Below are positions 46,441 through 55,826 of a DNA stretch of 60,433 bases, piece after piece (within the stretch, counting starts at the first letter, position 1; the number at the start of each line of letters is the position of its first letter). Both the position numbers and the translations under genes were made by a program. The notes beneath the pieces are model-generated. The model had not been told where the DNA came from. It searched no databases and saw only the letters and a program-made list of their open reading frames with translations. The DNA is from an uncultured Sulfurovum sp. (GTDB taxonomy: Bacteria; Campylobacterota; Campylobacteria; Campylobacterales; Sulfurovaceae). The stretch is from the NCBI GenBank assembly GCA_902727915.1, contig CACVAU010000090.1:1-60433 (forward strand). Direction: 5' to 3'.

Positions 46441-46552
46441 TAAAAAAATAAAATAATTAATATAATTATGTCAATTTATATTTAAGTTTTAAAATGTTAA
46501 AATTAATTATTATTTAATATAATTAGTTATTTTTGATTAAAAGGAGTTTTTT

Positions 46553-46963
46553 ATGTCAACTTTTAGGTATCATAGAAATAATAATCATAGATATAATATT
46601 TATGAAAACTTTATAGAAGAAAGCAATCCAAAAAGTTATTACACCCCTTTACGGAATACACTTTTTATCATTGCCTTTATAAGCACCTTACTGATGACTT
46701 TATTGCTATCAATTGATTTTTATCAAAAAAAAGAATATCAAGTATCTTATATTTTTTTACCCAATACAAATCAAAAAAACCAAGTTAGTGATGAAATCAG
46801 CCCTATGGAAATTACTAAAGTTGTTTCAGACAATATTTTAAAAAAAATTGAGGCTAAAAATATTCTTCAAACCATCAGTGATGAACAACTAGAACTAATT
46901 ATTCAAAATGTTATGGAGAAAATAAAAAACTCTCCCAATGAAATTACCTACACTCAAAAGTAA
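46553..46963 (+). CDS. Small single-span membrane protein
   Basis: The 136-residue protein has a polar, Asn/Tyr/His-rich N-terminus of about 40 residues, one membrane segment (about 42-60) and an external helical part with ISPMEITKVVSDNIL and SDEQLELIIQNVMEKI. No family is recognised. The strong site AAAAGGAG precedes the ATG. The next gene, ten bases on, has the same layout, so the two look like related partners. Upstream lies the structured-RNA candidate. Confidence 0.65.
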   Translation: MSTFRYHRNNNHRYNIYENFIEESNPKSYYTPLRNTLFIIAFISTLLMTLLLSIDFYQKKEYQVSYIFLPNTNQKNQVSDEISPMEITKVVSDNILKKIEAKNILQTISDEQLELIIQNVMEKIKNSPNEITYTQK

Positions 46964-46972
46964 GGATTTATT

Positions 46973-47806
46973 ATGTACTACAATTCCAACAGCAATGACT
47001 ATTATAATTCATATAAAAAAGAACTTGCAGAACTCGAAGCTTACCGAAAAGAAGAAAGTCTTCATAAAATTTTAAAACTCATCCTTTATATTTTAGCCCT
47101 AATACTTCTCAGTATTGCCACTTTCTATCTTTATAAATATTTTAATCCTTCACTTACAAGAGAAGATAATGTCATACAAAGGGAAAATATCTTGAGCTAT
47201 GAAAACACTCTTCCTCAAATTATCCTAGAAGAAGGTGAACTTCCTCAAAGTATTCAATTACGTCAGTCTAATATGCAAACAACACAAAATATTCAACGTA
47301 ATGCAACCGATACTCAAAAGAGTCCAAAAATTGTCTCAACAATGAGTGAACAAGAAGTAGCTAAAATAGTAAAAGTGATTTTATCACAAATGAATATCCC
47401 CAAAGAAGTATCACTAGAACAACAACTAGATGAAGTAAACAATCAAAATTTCAATACCCAAGACTTAGAGAAAACAAATCATTACAATAAAATTGTTTTA
47501 ACCCATAACGCGTTAACAGAAGTTAAAAATGCATCACTCGTTGAACTCAGTAGCAATCTTAACAGCATTGTTAATGAAAAAATAGATGCACCTTCTGATT
47601 ATGCGCAAACACTTACAAAAGAAATTCAATTTCGTGAAAATGAGATGCGTGTTATTATTGTTCAAAAAGGTGATACTTTATCAAGAATTGCTAAAAAAGC
47701 TTATGGTAATCGTAACGCCTATCAAAAAATATTTTCTGCAAATCCTGAAATCATTAAAAACCCAAACCAAATTTTTATAGGTCAACGTTTACGTATCCCT
47801 TCATAG
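46973..47806 (+). CDS. Membrane-anchored LysM protein
   Basis: The 277-residue protein has a Tyr/Asn/Ser-rich N-terminus, one membrane segment (about 30-50), a Gln-rich periplasmic linker with a motif MSEQEVAKIVKVIL like that of the previous protein, and a C-terminal LysM domain (about 225-276). The domain reads IVQKGDTLSRIAKKAYGN, then PNQIFIGQRLRIP. LysM binds peptidoglycan glycans, so the protein probably bridges inner membrane and wall. It is co-transcribed with 46553. Confidence 0.8.
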   Translation: MYYNSNSNDYYNSYKKELAELEAYRKEESLHKILKLILYILALILLSIATFYLYKYFNPSLTREDNVIQRENILSYENTLPQIILEEGELPQSIQLRQSNMQTTQNIQRNATDTQKSPKIVSTMSEQEVAKIVKVILSQMNIPKEVSLEQQLDEVNNQNFNTQDLEKTNHYNKIVLTHNALTEVKNASLVELSSNLNSIVNEKIDAPSDYAQTLTKEIQFRENEMRVIIVQKGDTLSRIAKKAYGNRNAYQKIFSANPEIIKNPNQIFIGQRLRIPS

Positions 47807-47944
47807 TCACAGCTTCATCCGTCCTTATAGCCAAAGTAGTACTTACTACCTGCATTTCTCTACTTTAGCTCCCTTCCAATCAACATCTTATAAGCACATT
47901 ATGCTATATTTAGCTCAATATAACATATGTAAAAGGATAGTAAA

Positions 47945-48424
47945 ATGGATTATATGTTTGAAAGTGGTTTTTTAGGAACAAGAGCTCCGTTTTTTATGGA
48001 CTTTGTCTTAATTATGGTGGCATTATTGCCTCTTTTGGCCTTGGCTGCGATTGTTATGGCAAAAGTAAAGTCTTATAAATTACATGCACGAAGTCAATCT
48101 GTGATTTTTATTGTGTCGGTCATTGTCGTATCATACTTTGAGTATGGTGTACGAGCAGGTGGTGGATTTGAAAAATTTATGGAGGGAAGTAATACTTCTC
48201 ATAATTATGCCCTCTATGTTCTTATTTTTCATATTGCTGTGGCACTTATATCATTAATCATTTGGATTAAAACAATTTGGTCTGCAAGAAAAGCTGAAAA
48301 AAATGCTACTTTACCTGGTTCTTCTTCGTTAGCACATAAAAAAGCTGGTCAACTAACTTTTTTAGGTATTTTCATGACCTCTTTTACAGGTATTTGGGTT
48401 TATGTATTGCTCTTTATTTATTAA
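47945..48424 (+). CDS. DUF420-type membrane protein
   Basis: The 159 residues form four membrane segments with conserved histidines in KLHARSQ, LYVLIFHIAVAL and LAHKKAGQLTF. This is the DUF420 pattern (related to YozB/CtaM, linked in Gram-positives to cytochrome oxidase maturation). A haem-related role here is inference; no oxidase gene is in the window. The site AAAAGGATAG precedes the ATG. Confidence 0.75.
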   Translation: MDYMFESGFLGTRAPFFMDFVLIMVALLPLLALAAIVMAKVKSYKLHARSQSVIFIVSVIVVSYFEYGVRAGGGFEKFMEGSNTSHNYALYVLIFHIAVALISLIIWIKTIWSARKAEKNATLPGSSSLAHKKAGQLTFLGIFMTSFTGIWVYVLLFIY

Positions 48425-48453
48425 TCTATTAAAGAACATATATACCACAATAT

Positions 48454-51400
48454 TTACTTAAACTTTTTTCTAAAGTAGATATCAACACTTTGGGATGGCA
48501 CTGTTTTTTGATGCTGTCCAACTTCAATCTTAATATTTTTACTCACATCATATTCTAAAATAAATGAGTTACCCTCTTTTGAATTTTCTATAACAAACAT
48601 GCTATCTTCTTGTACTTTTTTACCTACTTGTACAGCATAACCATCCCCTGTACCATCATCTTTCACAAAAACCCTATCTAACTCGACTTCATAAGCCAAA
48701 TCCCTTGCTGCTTGATTCATAATAAACAGTTGTGCCTCACGTCCCAAAGAACCTTTTCCTTCTCCCAAAGAAGCTGTTGAAACCCCTAAAAGTAAATACG
48801 ATAAAATATCTTTTTTAGGGAGTGGTGGTTCAGAAGTAAACGTAAGCTTAGGACGCTTTGCATTGCCATAAATATTAATCGTAATCAAAACATCAGGTAA
48901 CTCATGCTCCACGGTTAAATCCAAAAGAGGATTAATCTCTTTTCCACCTTGAAATACAATATTAGAATCCACAACTGTAAAAAGTTTTGGTGCTTGTTCT
49001 ACACGTCCATCAATCTCTTCTACTTTGCCTAACATTACTAAGTTTTTACCAAACTCTTTATGTGCTTTTAGATTAACATCTAACAATAAATCAATATCAC
49101 GTGTTTTATAATTGGCCTCAACAGCATAAATAGCAAGGTCAATAAAAGTATCATTTAAAAATGTATCCCCAATTTCTTTTTGCTTTTTATCTTTTTTCCG
49201 AAGAATAACCACATCATTATCAGAAGAGGGATCTAAAAATTTTGATTCATAAAAAATTCTCATTTTGTCTAAAAAAACAACCCCTGTAAGCTTTTTCTTT
49301 TTGCCTGTTTGCACATACTTCAAATCACAATTAAGTCTTGTTTTACCATATTGAGGATAGCCTAAAAATAAATCTTCTATTTGAAATGAAGCTTTCAAAT
49401 TTTTATTATCACCACTACCTTTAAGTAAAATTTTAGGGTGCATATCCAATAAAACCTTTTTTTCGGCACCCAAATGCACTAAAGCTTTTTGATTTAAATA
49501 AAAGCTTTGATTCAATCCTTGTTCTTTAAAACCTGTGGTTTTAAAATTGAATGTATTCATCGTAATCAATTCATTATCATACTCAGCATCAAGTGTTAAC
49601 CCTTCAATATTAAAGCCTTCTAATGCTAACTTCTCCGATAATAATATTGCCTTTACCTGCTCACCATCAAGCTTAGCTTCTACTTCTACAGCCCCCTCAA
49701 CAGGAACAATTTCAAAAGGATAAAGTGCTTGAAACTCTTTTTGAAACTTCTTTAATGAATCAATTTTGATGAAAGTATCTATCTTTTTACTTTCTAAATC
49801 TCCTTTTGCCAAAACTTGTAAATGTTTAGTTAAAACATTGACATCTAAACCATTAACATCCAAAGAAGCATTTAACTTTGCCTCAAAATTTTTATTAGAA
49901 TTTAAAAGCCCTTTCAATGAAAAATACTTTTTAGACAAAGTAACTTCACCTTCTAAATCCAATGCTATAAACTGCTTTTTTAATTCAGGAGGAAGCACTA
50001 ATAACTGAGCTGGATAAATTTTCTCACTCTTTAAGCTAAAATTGATTCCATCATAATCAGCACTATGCGCAAGAAGTTGAAGCTTCTTGCTAGTTAAATT
50101 CACTTTAGCACCTTGTTCATTGGTATTAATATTTAAATTAAGTGGTAAAAGTGGTGTTAAATGAATAGAAAATGCATCAAACTTTCTAATATTAACCGTT
50201 GAATTACTTACAAGTTCTTTGGGTCTAGCATAATTTCCAGAAAATTGACTGTTAATATTTAAAGCTAAATTACTTGCATCACTCTCTAATGATAAAGCAC
50301 CTTGTATAAATTCTTTTTTTAAATCCAATAAAATATTATCTGTCTTTAATCTTACTGTTGAAGCTATATCCTCTTTAAGAATGCTTGATAAAACATCAAA
50401 ATTAACTTTTAATCTATTCATATTACCACTGGACTTTAAATTCAATAACGTATCTTTCTCTAAAGTAATATTATGCTCTTTAAGTAAAGGGTTTAAATAA
50501 TTTTTATAGACTTCTAAAGTGCTTTTTAGCTCAAAATCAAGTGTATTTTTCACATCATAAAAATTTAACTTTGTTACTAAAAAAACTTCACCTTGACTGA
50601 CAGACGAATCAAATTTAACACTCGTATTTAATACTGTATCTCCTTTTAAGGGTTGAGTATCTCCTTTTAATTTTAAAGTTTCTAGTGCTAAGCTTAAATC
50701 ATTCTGTGTTGCTTTAAAGTTTTTAATATTACTGTCAAACGTTACCTTATTCATATCCCCTTTAGCCATAATTTTAACTTCAGGTAGACCATCGATACTC
50801 ATATTATGCTCAGCCAATACTGCGATTAAAAGAGCTTCCTTAAGTAATTTTTCTTTAGGATTTAATTCTGTGTTGAATTTAAATTTCAGCGTATTATTAA
50901 TGTCATCAAGCTTTACGTTTACATCAGCATTCATCCCAAATTGAGCAATATTACTCTCTGTGCTATTTTCTAATTTTACTTTTAAGATGTTCTTAACTGC
51001 GTTATAATTTCCTATGGCAGAAAATACTTCAGTGTAAAATTTATAGTGCTGATATTGTAAATCTAAAGCCTCTGAACTTACCTTAAAATCAATATTATCA
51101 AGGTTTCCATCAGCGTTAATCTTCAACCTTGGATTAGAAAGCAATGTGGCATTATATTCATGAAGAAAAGGCTTTAAAAATAACTGTTCACCTTCAATCG
51201 TTCCTAGACAATTAAATGCTTCATCTTTAAACTTTCCTTCCAGTTTTATCTGACTTACATTTGAATCTAAATAAAATTTCACCTCAGCTTTATGCGATTT
51301 TTTCATATCACTCTCTACATTAAGAAGTGTTAACTTAGCATAATTAACATGATATTTTTCATAACGTGTATCACGTAAAGAAATACTCAAATGATTAAGA

Positions 51401-51804
51401 ATGACATGTTCAAAAGGTAGACTCGTGTTCACTTCCTGCGCTTTTTCATCTGTACTATGTAACTCAATCAATGAAGTTAAAAAATCTTCATCAATTTGCA
51501 CTTCATCCAATAATAACGTATCAACATATAAAACTTTATTCTCTAATTGCTCCAAATCAATTTTAACACCCAAGGATTTTGCTTTAATTTGATTTTGATA
51601 GTTTAGATCATGTATAACAAAATCTGACAATAAACTTCCCTCTATCTTCCCATAAGAAATACCTTGTGTTTTCAAAGGATGCGCTAATAACTTAAAAAAA
51701 GGTGCAGGTACTTCCAATATATAAAATACTAAAAATGACAAAAAAAGTACTAAAAGAATTAACCAAGACAAAAAATGATAACAAATAGCTAATAATTTTT
51801 TCAA
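48454..51804 (-). CDS. tamB: Translocation and assembly module subunit TamB
   Basis: The 1116-residue protein has an N-terminal membrane anchor (about 8-32) and a very long beta-rich AsmA-like body. The C-terminal DUF490 domain includes DILSYLLLGVSTASLGEGKGSLG and ends in a barrel-like Phe/Lys tail. TamB spans the periplasm as a groove, working with TamA or in lipid transport to the outer membrane. Its start overlaps the end of tamA by four bases, a classic pairing. Confidence 0.9.
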   Translation of the reverse strand: MKKLLAICYHFLSWLILLVLFLSFLVFYILEVPAPFFKLLAHPLKTQGISYGKIEGSLLSDFVIHDLNYQNQIKAKSLGVKIDLEQLENKVLYVDTLLLDEVQIDEDFLTSLIELHSTDEKAQEVNTSLPFEHVILNHLSISLRDTRYEKYHVNYAKLTLLNVESDMKKSHKAEVKFYLDSNVSQIKLEGKFKDEAFNCLGTIEGEQLFLKPFLHEYNATLLSNPRLKINADGNLDNIDFKVSSEALDLQYQHYKFYTEVFSAIGNYNAVKNILKVKLENSTESNIAQFGMNADVNVKLDDINNTLKFKFNTELNPKEKLLKEALLIAVLAEHNMSIDGLPEVKIMAKGDMNKVTFDSNIKNFKATQNDLSLALETLKLKGDTQPLKGDTVLNTSVKFDSSVSQGEVFLVTKLNFYDVKNTLDFELKSTLEVYKNYLNPLLKEHNITLEKDTLLNLKSSGNMNRLKVNFDVLSSILKEDIASTVRLKTDNILLDLKKEFIQGALSLESDASNLALNINSQFSGNYARPKELVSNSTVNIRKFDAFSIHLTPLLPLNLNINTNEQGAKVNLTSKKLQLLAHSADYDGINFSLKSEKIYPAQLLVLPPELKKQFIALDLEGEVTLSKKYFSLKGLLNSNKNFEAKLNASLDVNGLDVNVLTKHLQVLAKGDLESKKIDTFIKIDSLKKFQKEFQALYPFEIVPVEGAVEVEAKLDGEQVKAILLSEKLALEGFNIEGLTLDAEYDNELITMNTFNFKTTGFKEQGLNQSFYLNQKALVHLGAEKKVLLDMHPKILLKGSGDNKNLKASFQIEDLFLGYPQYGKTRLNCDLKYVQTGKKKKLTGVVFLDKMRIFYESKFLDPSSDNDVVILRKKDKKQKEIGDTFLNDTFIDLAIYAVEANYKTRDIDLLLDVNLKAHKEFGKNLVMLGKVEEIDGRVEQAPKLFTVVDSNIVFQGGKEINPLLDLTVEHELPDVLITINIYGNAKRPKLTFTSEPPLPKKDILSYLLLGVSTASLGEGKGSLGREAQLFIMNQAARDLAYEVELDRVFVKDDGTGDGYAVQVGKKVQEDSMFVIENSKEGNSFILEYDVSKNIKIEVGQHQKTVPSQSVDIYFRKKFK

Positions 51805-53498
51805 AATACTTGCCCTATTCCCAAATGTAACGCTGGTTTATTTCCTCTAAAAGGATAACCAAGATCCAAACGCAAAGGTCCAATAACAGATAAATAACGT
51901 ACACCAAACCCTATAGAGCTATACCAAGCTCCTGAAAAATCATTCACATTTTGTGAAAGTTTGGAGCTATCCACAAATCCAACAATGGCAAAGTTTTGAC
52001 TTAGATAATAACGTGATTCAAAAGAAGCATCAATCATACTTAATCCTCCTAAAGGATACTCACCACTATGCTCCCCTAGATCTCTATATTCATAACCACG
52101 GTTACTCATAGCTCCTCCTAAAAAGAAGTGTTTAAAAGGAGGTGTTTCCTGAGAAATACTTCCTACTTTTATTTTAGTTGCCAAAACAACTGCATCAAAA
52201 CTTTTAATATAACGTGCTTCAGCCAAAATTTTAAAATAATCGATTTCCGAACCCAACTGTTTCATGGCTTTTTCTAAATAGAGTGAAGTATAATAACCAT
52301 TTTTAGCATCCATAATAGAATCTCGTTTATCAATAAGCACCCTATAAAAAAGTGAATTAATTAAATAATTACCTGACAAAAAAATCGGTATGCCACTCTC
52401 TATCTCAGAATGTTCTAACTGAAAACCAAAAAAATGCTCTAATTCTAAAAATTTTTTGCCCAAAGTAACCCGTTCAACAAATAAATTTTCCACATAAGCA
52501 TCATAGTCCCATTGACTGTAACCCAACTCATTTAAAAAAGAAAAGTCTCCCAACCATACATTTTCCAATCTGGGATCAAAATAAGAAGTTTTCGCTTCAT
52601 AACCTCGCTCTGAAACTTGGGCTTGGGTCTCAAATCGTCGTAAGTTTCCAAAAAAATTATGATCAATGTATGCTACCCCTCCTCTGGCACCATCTTCAGT
52701 ATCATAACCCAAATTAGACGCAAACTCTTTAGTCTTTCCTTCTTTAACCAATAAATCTATGTCTAACATACTAAGACTTGTGTTAAAATCTGGTTCCATT
52801 TTAATTTTCTCAAAAACACCCAACCTATAAATATTGTCATAACTCTCTTCAAGTTTTAAAACATTAAAGAGTTCACCCTCTTCATATACAATTTGTTCTT
52901 GAATTAAAACATTATCTATTTGTGAACTATTATTTAATTCAGTAGAACCAAAATAATACTTTTTCCCTTTTTCAATACTAAAGTTCACATCTACCTGATA
53001 AGCATCAATATCAACAAACGCTTTGGCTTTCAAATGATGTTTAGGATATGCATTTTCTGATAAATAATTACGAATATTATTTTTAGTCTCTGTAAAATTA
53101 CTGGTTGTAAATTGTTCACCTACAGTTAATAATGATAAGTTATGAAATGCATCCTCTAAGTGAATACTGTTAATCAAAATTGGTTCATTTTTCTTAATAT
53201 CAATATAAATAGTTTCAGCTTCAATCTGGGAGCTTATTGTACTTTTATAATAGCCTTTACTATAAGTATACGCTTCTAAATTTTTAACAAAATTAGGAAC
53301 CTGTGAAGATTCAAAAGTAGGATTTCTTTTCCAAAATTTATAAATGGCAGGGTATTCGATATGGCAAATTTTTAAAAGGGTTGTACGGTCAAAGTCACCT
53401 GTTAGTAAGTCAATATCACCCCTAAATTCTATGCTTGTTAACGTTTGTGCTTGTACATAGATTGTAAAAAGCCATAAAAATATTATATTTTTTTTCAT
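51801..53498 (-). CDS. tamA: Omp85-family outer-membrane protein TamA
   Basis: The 565-residue protein has a signal peptide (to about residue 18, YVQAQ), POTRA domains (about 20-240) and a beta-barrel (about 270-565). The barrel has GYDTEDGARGG, LGGAMSNRGYEYRDLGEHSGEYPLGG (lid-loop RGY motif) and a final strand ending in Phe. The ATG at 53498 is chosen: the longer open frame to 53621 runs through a tRNA gene and cannot be coding there. It is 62 bases downstream of the tRNA, so it may share its transcript. Confidence 0.9.
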   Translation of the reverse strand: MKKNIIFLWLFTIYVQAQTLTSIEFRGDIDLLTGDFDRTTLLKICHIEYPAIYKFWKRNPTFESSQVPNFVKNLEAYTYSKGYYKSTISSQIEAETIYIDIKKNEPILINSIHLEDAFHNLSLLTVGEQFTTSNFTETKNNIRNYLSENAYPKHHLKAKAFVDIDAYQVDVNFSIEKGKKYYFGSTELNNSSQIDNVLIQEQIVYEEGELFNVLKLEESYDNIYRLGVFEKIKMEPDFNTSLSMLDIDLLVKEGKTKEFASNLGYDTEDGARGGVAYIDHNFFGNLRRFETQAQVSERGYEAKTSYFDPRLENVWLGDFSFLNELGYSQWDYDAYVENLFVERVTLGKKFLELEHFFGFQLEHSEIESGIPIFLSGNYLINSLFYRVLIDKRDSIMDAKNGYYTSLYLEKAMKQLGSEIDYFKILAEARYIKSFDAVVLATKIKVGSISQETPPFKHFFLGGAMSNRGYEYRDLGEHSGEYPLGGLSMIDASFESRYYLSQNFAIVGFVDSSKLSQNVNDFSGAWYSSIGFGVRYLSVIGPLRLDLGYPFRGNKPALHLGIGQVF

Positions 53499-53531
53499 AA
53501 CCGAAATAATAACATAGTGTTGAAGAATAAC

Positions 53532-53540
53532 TGTGGATAA
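53532..53540 (-). promoter_or_regulatory. Perfect DnaA box between tRNA-Val and tamA
   Basis: TGTGGATAA (TTATCCACA on the minus strand) matches the classical consensus. It lies about 640 bases left of the oriC1 cluster. It may be a distal origin site or chance. Confidence 0.4.
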
Positions 53541-53560
53541 ATTGTAAAGAAGTAAAAAAA

Positions 53561-53635
53561 TGGTGATCACGATTGGACTTGAACCAACGACTTCTTCCAT
53601 GTCAAGGAAACACTCTACCACTGAGTTACGCGATC
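53561..53635 (-). tRNA. tRNA-Val (GAC)
   Basis: The 75 bases fold as a tRNA. The acceptor arm pairs GATCGCG with CGTGATC (one G-U), followed by ACCA with an encoded CCA. The D-arm has ACTC/GAGT; the anticodon arm has TTTCC and GGAAG around TTGACAT (anticodon GAC); the T-arm has the GGTTCAAGTCC loop. It reads leftward toward tamA. Confidence 0.93.
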
Positions 53636-53681
53636 TTTTTTAAAAGTGTGGGATTATATTTTTTTTTGACTTAAATTAAGA

Positions 53682-54179
53682 TTACTCTTTTAAACTCTTA
53701 TCTACTTTTCGATATTTTACCCTTTGAGCATGGGTTATGGCAATCGCCATGGCATCACTAATGTCTAAAGGCTTAATTTCTTTTTTAATACTTAATAAAC
53801 GTTTTACCATAAAGGCAACTTGTTCTTTACTTGCTTTTCCATTGCCTGTAATGGCTTTTTTCACTTGTAATGGTGTATATTCATAATAATTACCAACAGA
53901 TAAAAGTACTTTTAAACTTAAAGCTCCCCTGAACTGTGCAAGTTTAAGAACAGTTTTAGGGTTGTGTGCATAGAAAATATCTTCAATCGCTACCTCTGTG
54001 GGCATATGCGTTGAAAATAATAAATCTAAACCTTCTACCAATTCACCAATTTGATGCTTTAAATCCTTTTCTTTGAACTTTAAAACCCCAGCTTCAATTA
54101 AACTATACTTTTCACATTCAAATAATAAAAAGCAATAACCTAAATTACGCGTTCCCGGGTCAATACCAAGTATAATCAT
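53682..54179 (-). CDS. ruvC: Holliday junction resolvase RuvC
   Basis: The 165-residue nuclease has the catalytic acids in [14 protein letters not shown] (Asp7), [14 protein letters not shown] (Glu), and [13 protein letters not shown] (two Asp). It cuts recombination junctions with RuvAB. It is divergent from dnaA. Its start codon lies within the leftmost DnaA box of the oriC1 cluster. Confidence 0.95.
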   Translation of the reverse strand: MIILGIDPGTRNLGYCFLLFECEKYSLIEAGVLKFKEKDLKHQIGELVEGLDLLFSTHMPTEVAIEDIFYAHNPKTVLKLAQFRGALSLKVLLSVGNYYEYTPLQVKKAITGNGKASKEQVAFMVKRLLSIKKEIKPLDISDAMAIAITHAQRVKYRKVDKSLKE

Positions 54180-54273
54180 TCACATCCTTTATAAAATGTG
54201 AATAACTTTTTTCACACCCTCTCATAGTCTAATTTTAGCCACTTTTGGATAAGATTCATAAATTTTATTCACA
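54176..54273. other. oriC1: DnaA-box cluster between ruvC and dnaA
   Basis: Two perfect TTATTCACA-type boxes: TGTGAATAA at 54197-54205 (minus) and TTATTCACA at 54265-54273. Two one-mismatch boxes: TCATTCACA at 54176-54184 and TTTTTCACA at 54208-54216. In Campylobacterota, clusters on both sides of dnaA form a bipartite origin; this is the upstream part. It also covers the dnaA promoter, so DnaA could repress itself. Confidence 0.75.
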
Positions 54274-54290
54274 TCATTTAAAAGGTAATT

Positions 54291-55613
54291 ATGAATATAG
54301 GAAACAAAGTACTTAAAAAACTTAAAGAAGAAATAAGTATCAAAGATTGGAACCGTTATATGAAGAACATTACCTATAGCGAAAAAGAGTCTAAAAATCA
54401 TATTGTCCAATTTTATGCCCCTAATATTTTACTTGCACGATGGATTAAAACCAAATATGAATTTCAACTCAAACACCTTTTTGAACTCGAAAACAATGTA
54501 AAACCAAAAATTATTATCTCTATTAATAAAGATCTAACAAGTCCTAAAAGTAGCAATAAGTCACAACAAAAACATGAGCAAGTCAACCATCATAAAAGTA
54601 CCATTTTAAACCCCTCTTTTACTTTTGAAAGCTTTATTATTGGGAATTCAAATCAATTTGCTTATACCATCGCTAAATCCGTTTCTGAAAAGCCAGGAAC
54701 CATTTACAATCCCTTATTTCTTTATGGTGGTGTAGGTCTGGGAAAAACCCATCTTATTCAAGCCATTGGCAATCATCAAATATCCTTAGGTAAACAGGTC
54801 ATATACACTACTTTTGAGCAGTTTATGAATAAATTTACCTCTCATTTACGCTCACAAACAATGGACAGATTTCGTGAACATTTTAGAGAGTGTGATATAC
54901 TCATTATTGATGATATTCAATTTCTTTCAGGTAAAGAGCAAACACAAGAAGAGTTCTTTCATACTTTCAATGAACTACACCAAGCAAAAAAGCAAATTAT
55001 CATCACTTCAGATAGACAACCTCATAAAATTCAAGGCTTAGTTGACCGATTAAAAAGTAGATTTGAATGGGGACTAATGGCTGATATTCAACCTCCTGAA
55101 TTAGAAACAAAAATAGCCATTATTCAAAAAAAATGTGAAGTCGATGGTATCAACCTAAACCACGATATTATTAACTTCCTAGCATCAAATATGGGTAATA
55201 ATATTAGAGAAATTGAAGGTGCTATTATTAAGCTAAATGCCTATGCAGGACTTATGAATCAAGAGTTAACTTTAGAGTTTGCACATAATGTTATTAAAGA
55301 TCAACTCATAGAAAAACAAAAGACCATTTCTATCAATGATATCATTAGTGTAATTTCAAAAGAACTCAATATTAAACTCTCTGATATTACCTCTAAAAAA
55401 AGAACGCGTATAGTGGTACGTGCACGACGTATTTCTATTTATCTTATTAGAAAATTAACATCAAATTCAATGCCTCAAATTGCTGTTCATTTCAATATGA
55501 AAGATCATACAGCTGTGAGTCATGCCATGAAGAAAATCAATGAAATGTTAGAGACGGATGACAACTTTAAAACATTACTTGAAGAGTTAACCAATAAAAT
55601 AAATCAAAAATAA
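54291..55613 (+). CDS. dnaA: Chromosomal replication initiator DnaA
   Basis: The 440-residue protein has an N-terminal domain I (about 1-80), a polar linker, and an AAA+ domain with Walker A LYGGVGLGKTHLIQAIGN (about 145-160) and Walker B ILIIDDIQFLSGK. The C-terminal helix-turn-helix reads ITSKKRTRIVVRARRISIYL and MKDHTAVSHAMKKI. It opens oriC for replication. The site AAAAGGTAATT precedes the ATG. Confidence 0.97.
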   Translation: MNIGNKVLKKLKEEISIKDWNRYMKNITYSEKESKNHIVQFYAPNILLARWIKTKYEFQLKHLFELENNVKPKIIISINKDLTSPKSSNKSQQKHEQVNHHKSTILNPSFTFESFIIGNSNQFAYTIAKSVSEKPGTIYNPLFLYGGVGLGKTHLIQAIGNHQISLGKQVIYTTFEQFMNKFTSHLRSQTMDRFREHFRECDILIIDDIQFLSGKEQTQEEFFHTFNELHQAKKQIIITSDRQPHKIQGLVDRLKSRFEWGLMADIQPPELETKIAIIQKKCEVDGINLNHDIINFLASNMGNNIREIEGAIIKLNAYAGLMNQELTLEFAHNVIKDQLIEKQKTISINDIISVISKELNIKLSDITSKKRTRIVVRARRISIYLIRKLTSNSMPQIAVHFNMKDHTAVSHAMKKINEMLETDDNFKTLLEELTNKINQK

Positions 55614-55689
55614 AATTAATCAATTAAAAACCTTTTAACTCAAATGTAAAGCTATACTAAAAAAAGATATAATTCAATAAGTGAAAAGA

Positions 55690-55792
55690 TGTGAATAAAG
55701 AGCATCAATTTAAAAGTAAAACAAAACCCATAAAATAAGTGTTCAGTAAGGTTATTCACATATTCAACTAGAACTACTACTACTACTACTTA
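55690..55792. other. oriC2: DnaA boxes and DnaA-trio unwinding site
   Basis: Perfect boxes TGTGAATAA (55690-55698, minus) and TTATTCACA (55752-55760) are followed by five TAC triplets in a row (55775-55789). An A/T-only stretch (55790-55805) comes next. Box, then TAC repeats, then A/T is the basal unwinding arrangement (DnaA-trios). Strand opening should therefore begin here, between dnaA and dnaN, pointing toward dnaN. The rest of 55614-55826 has no gene. Confidence 0.8.
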
Positions 55793-55826
55793 TTTAAATA
55801 AATAAAAGAGATAAAGGATTAAACAA

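Noticed and set aside
46431..46460. A terminator at the end of the RNA candidate
   Set aside because: AATAATT/AATTATT is an A/T-only stem followed by A, not T, on the plus strand; reading the other way no T run follows either.
53499..53621. 41-residue N-terminal extension of TamA
   Set aside because: It would be translated from the tRNA-Val gene. The signal peptide begins at the internal ATG at 53498.
55775..55789. TAC microsatellite
   Set aside because: Its position between a DnaA box and an A/T stretch is better explained as a DnaA-trio.
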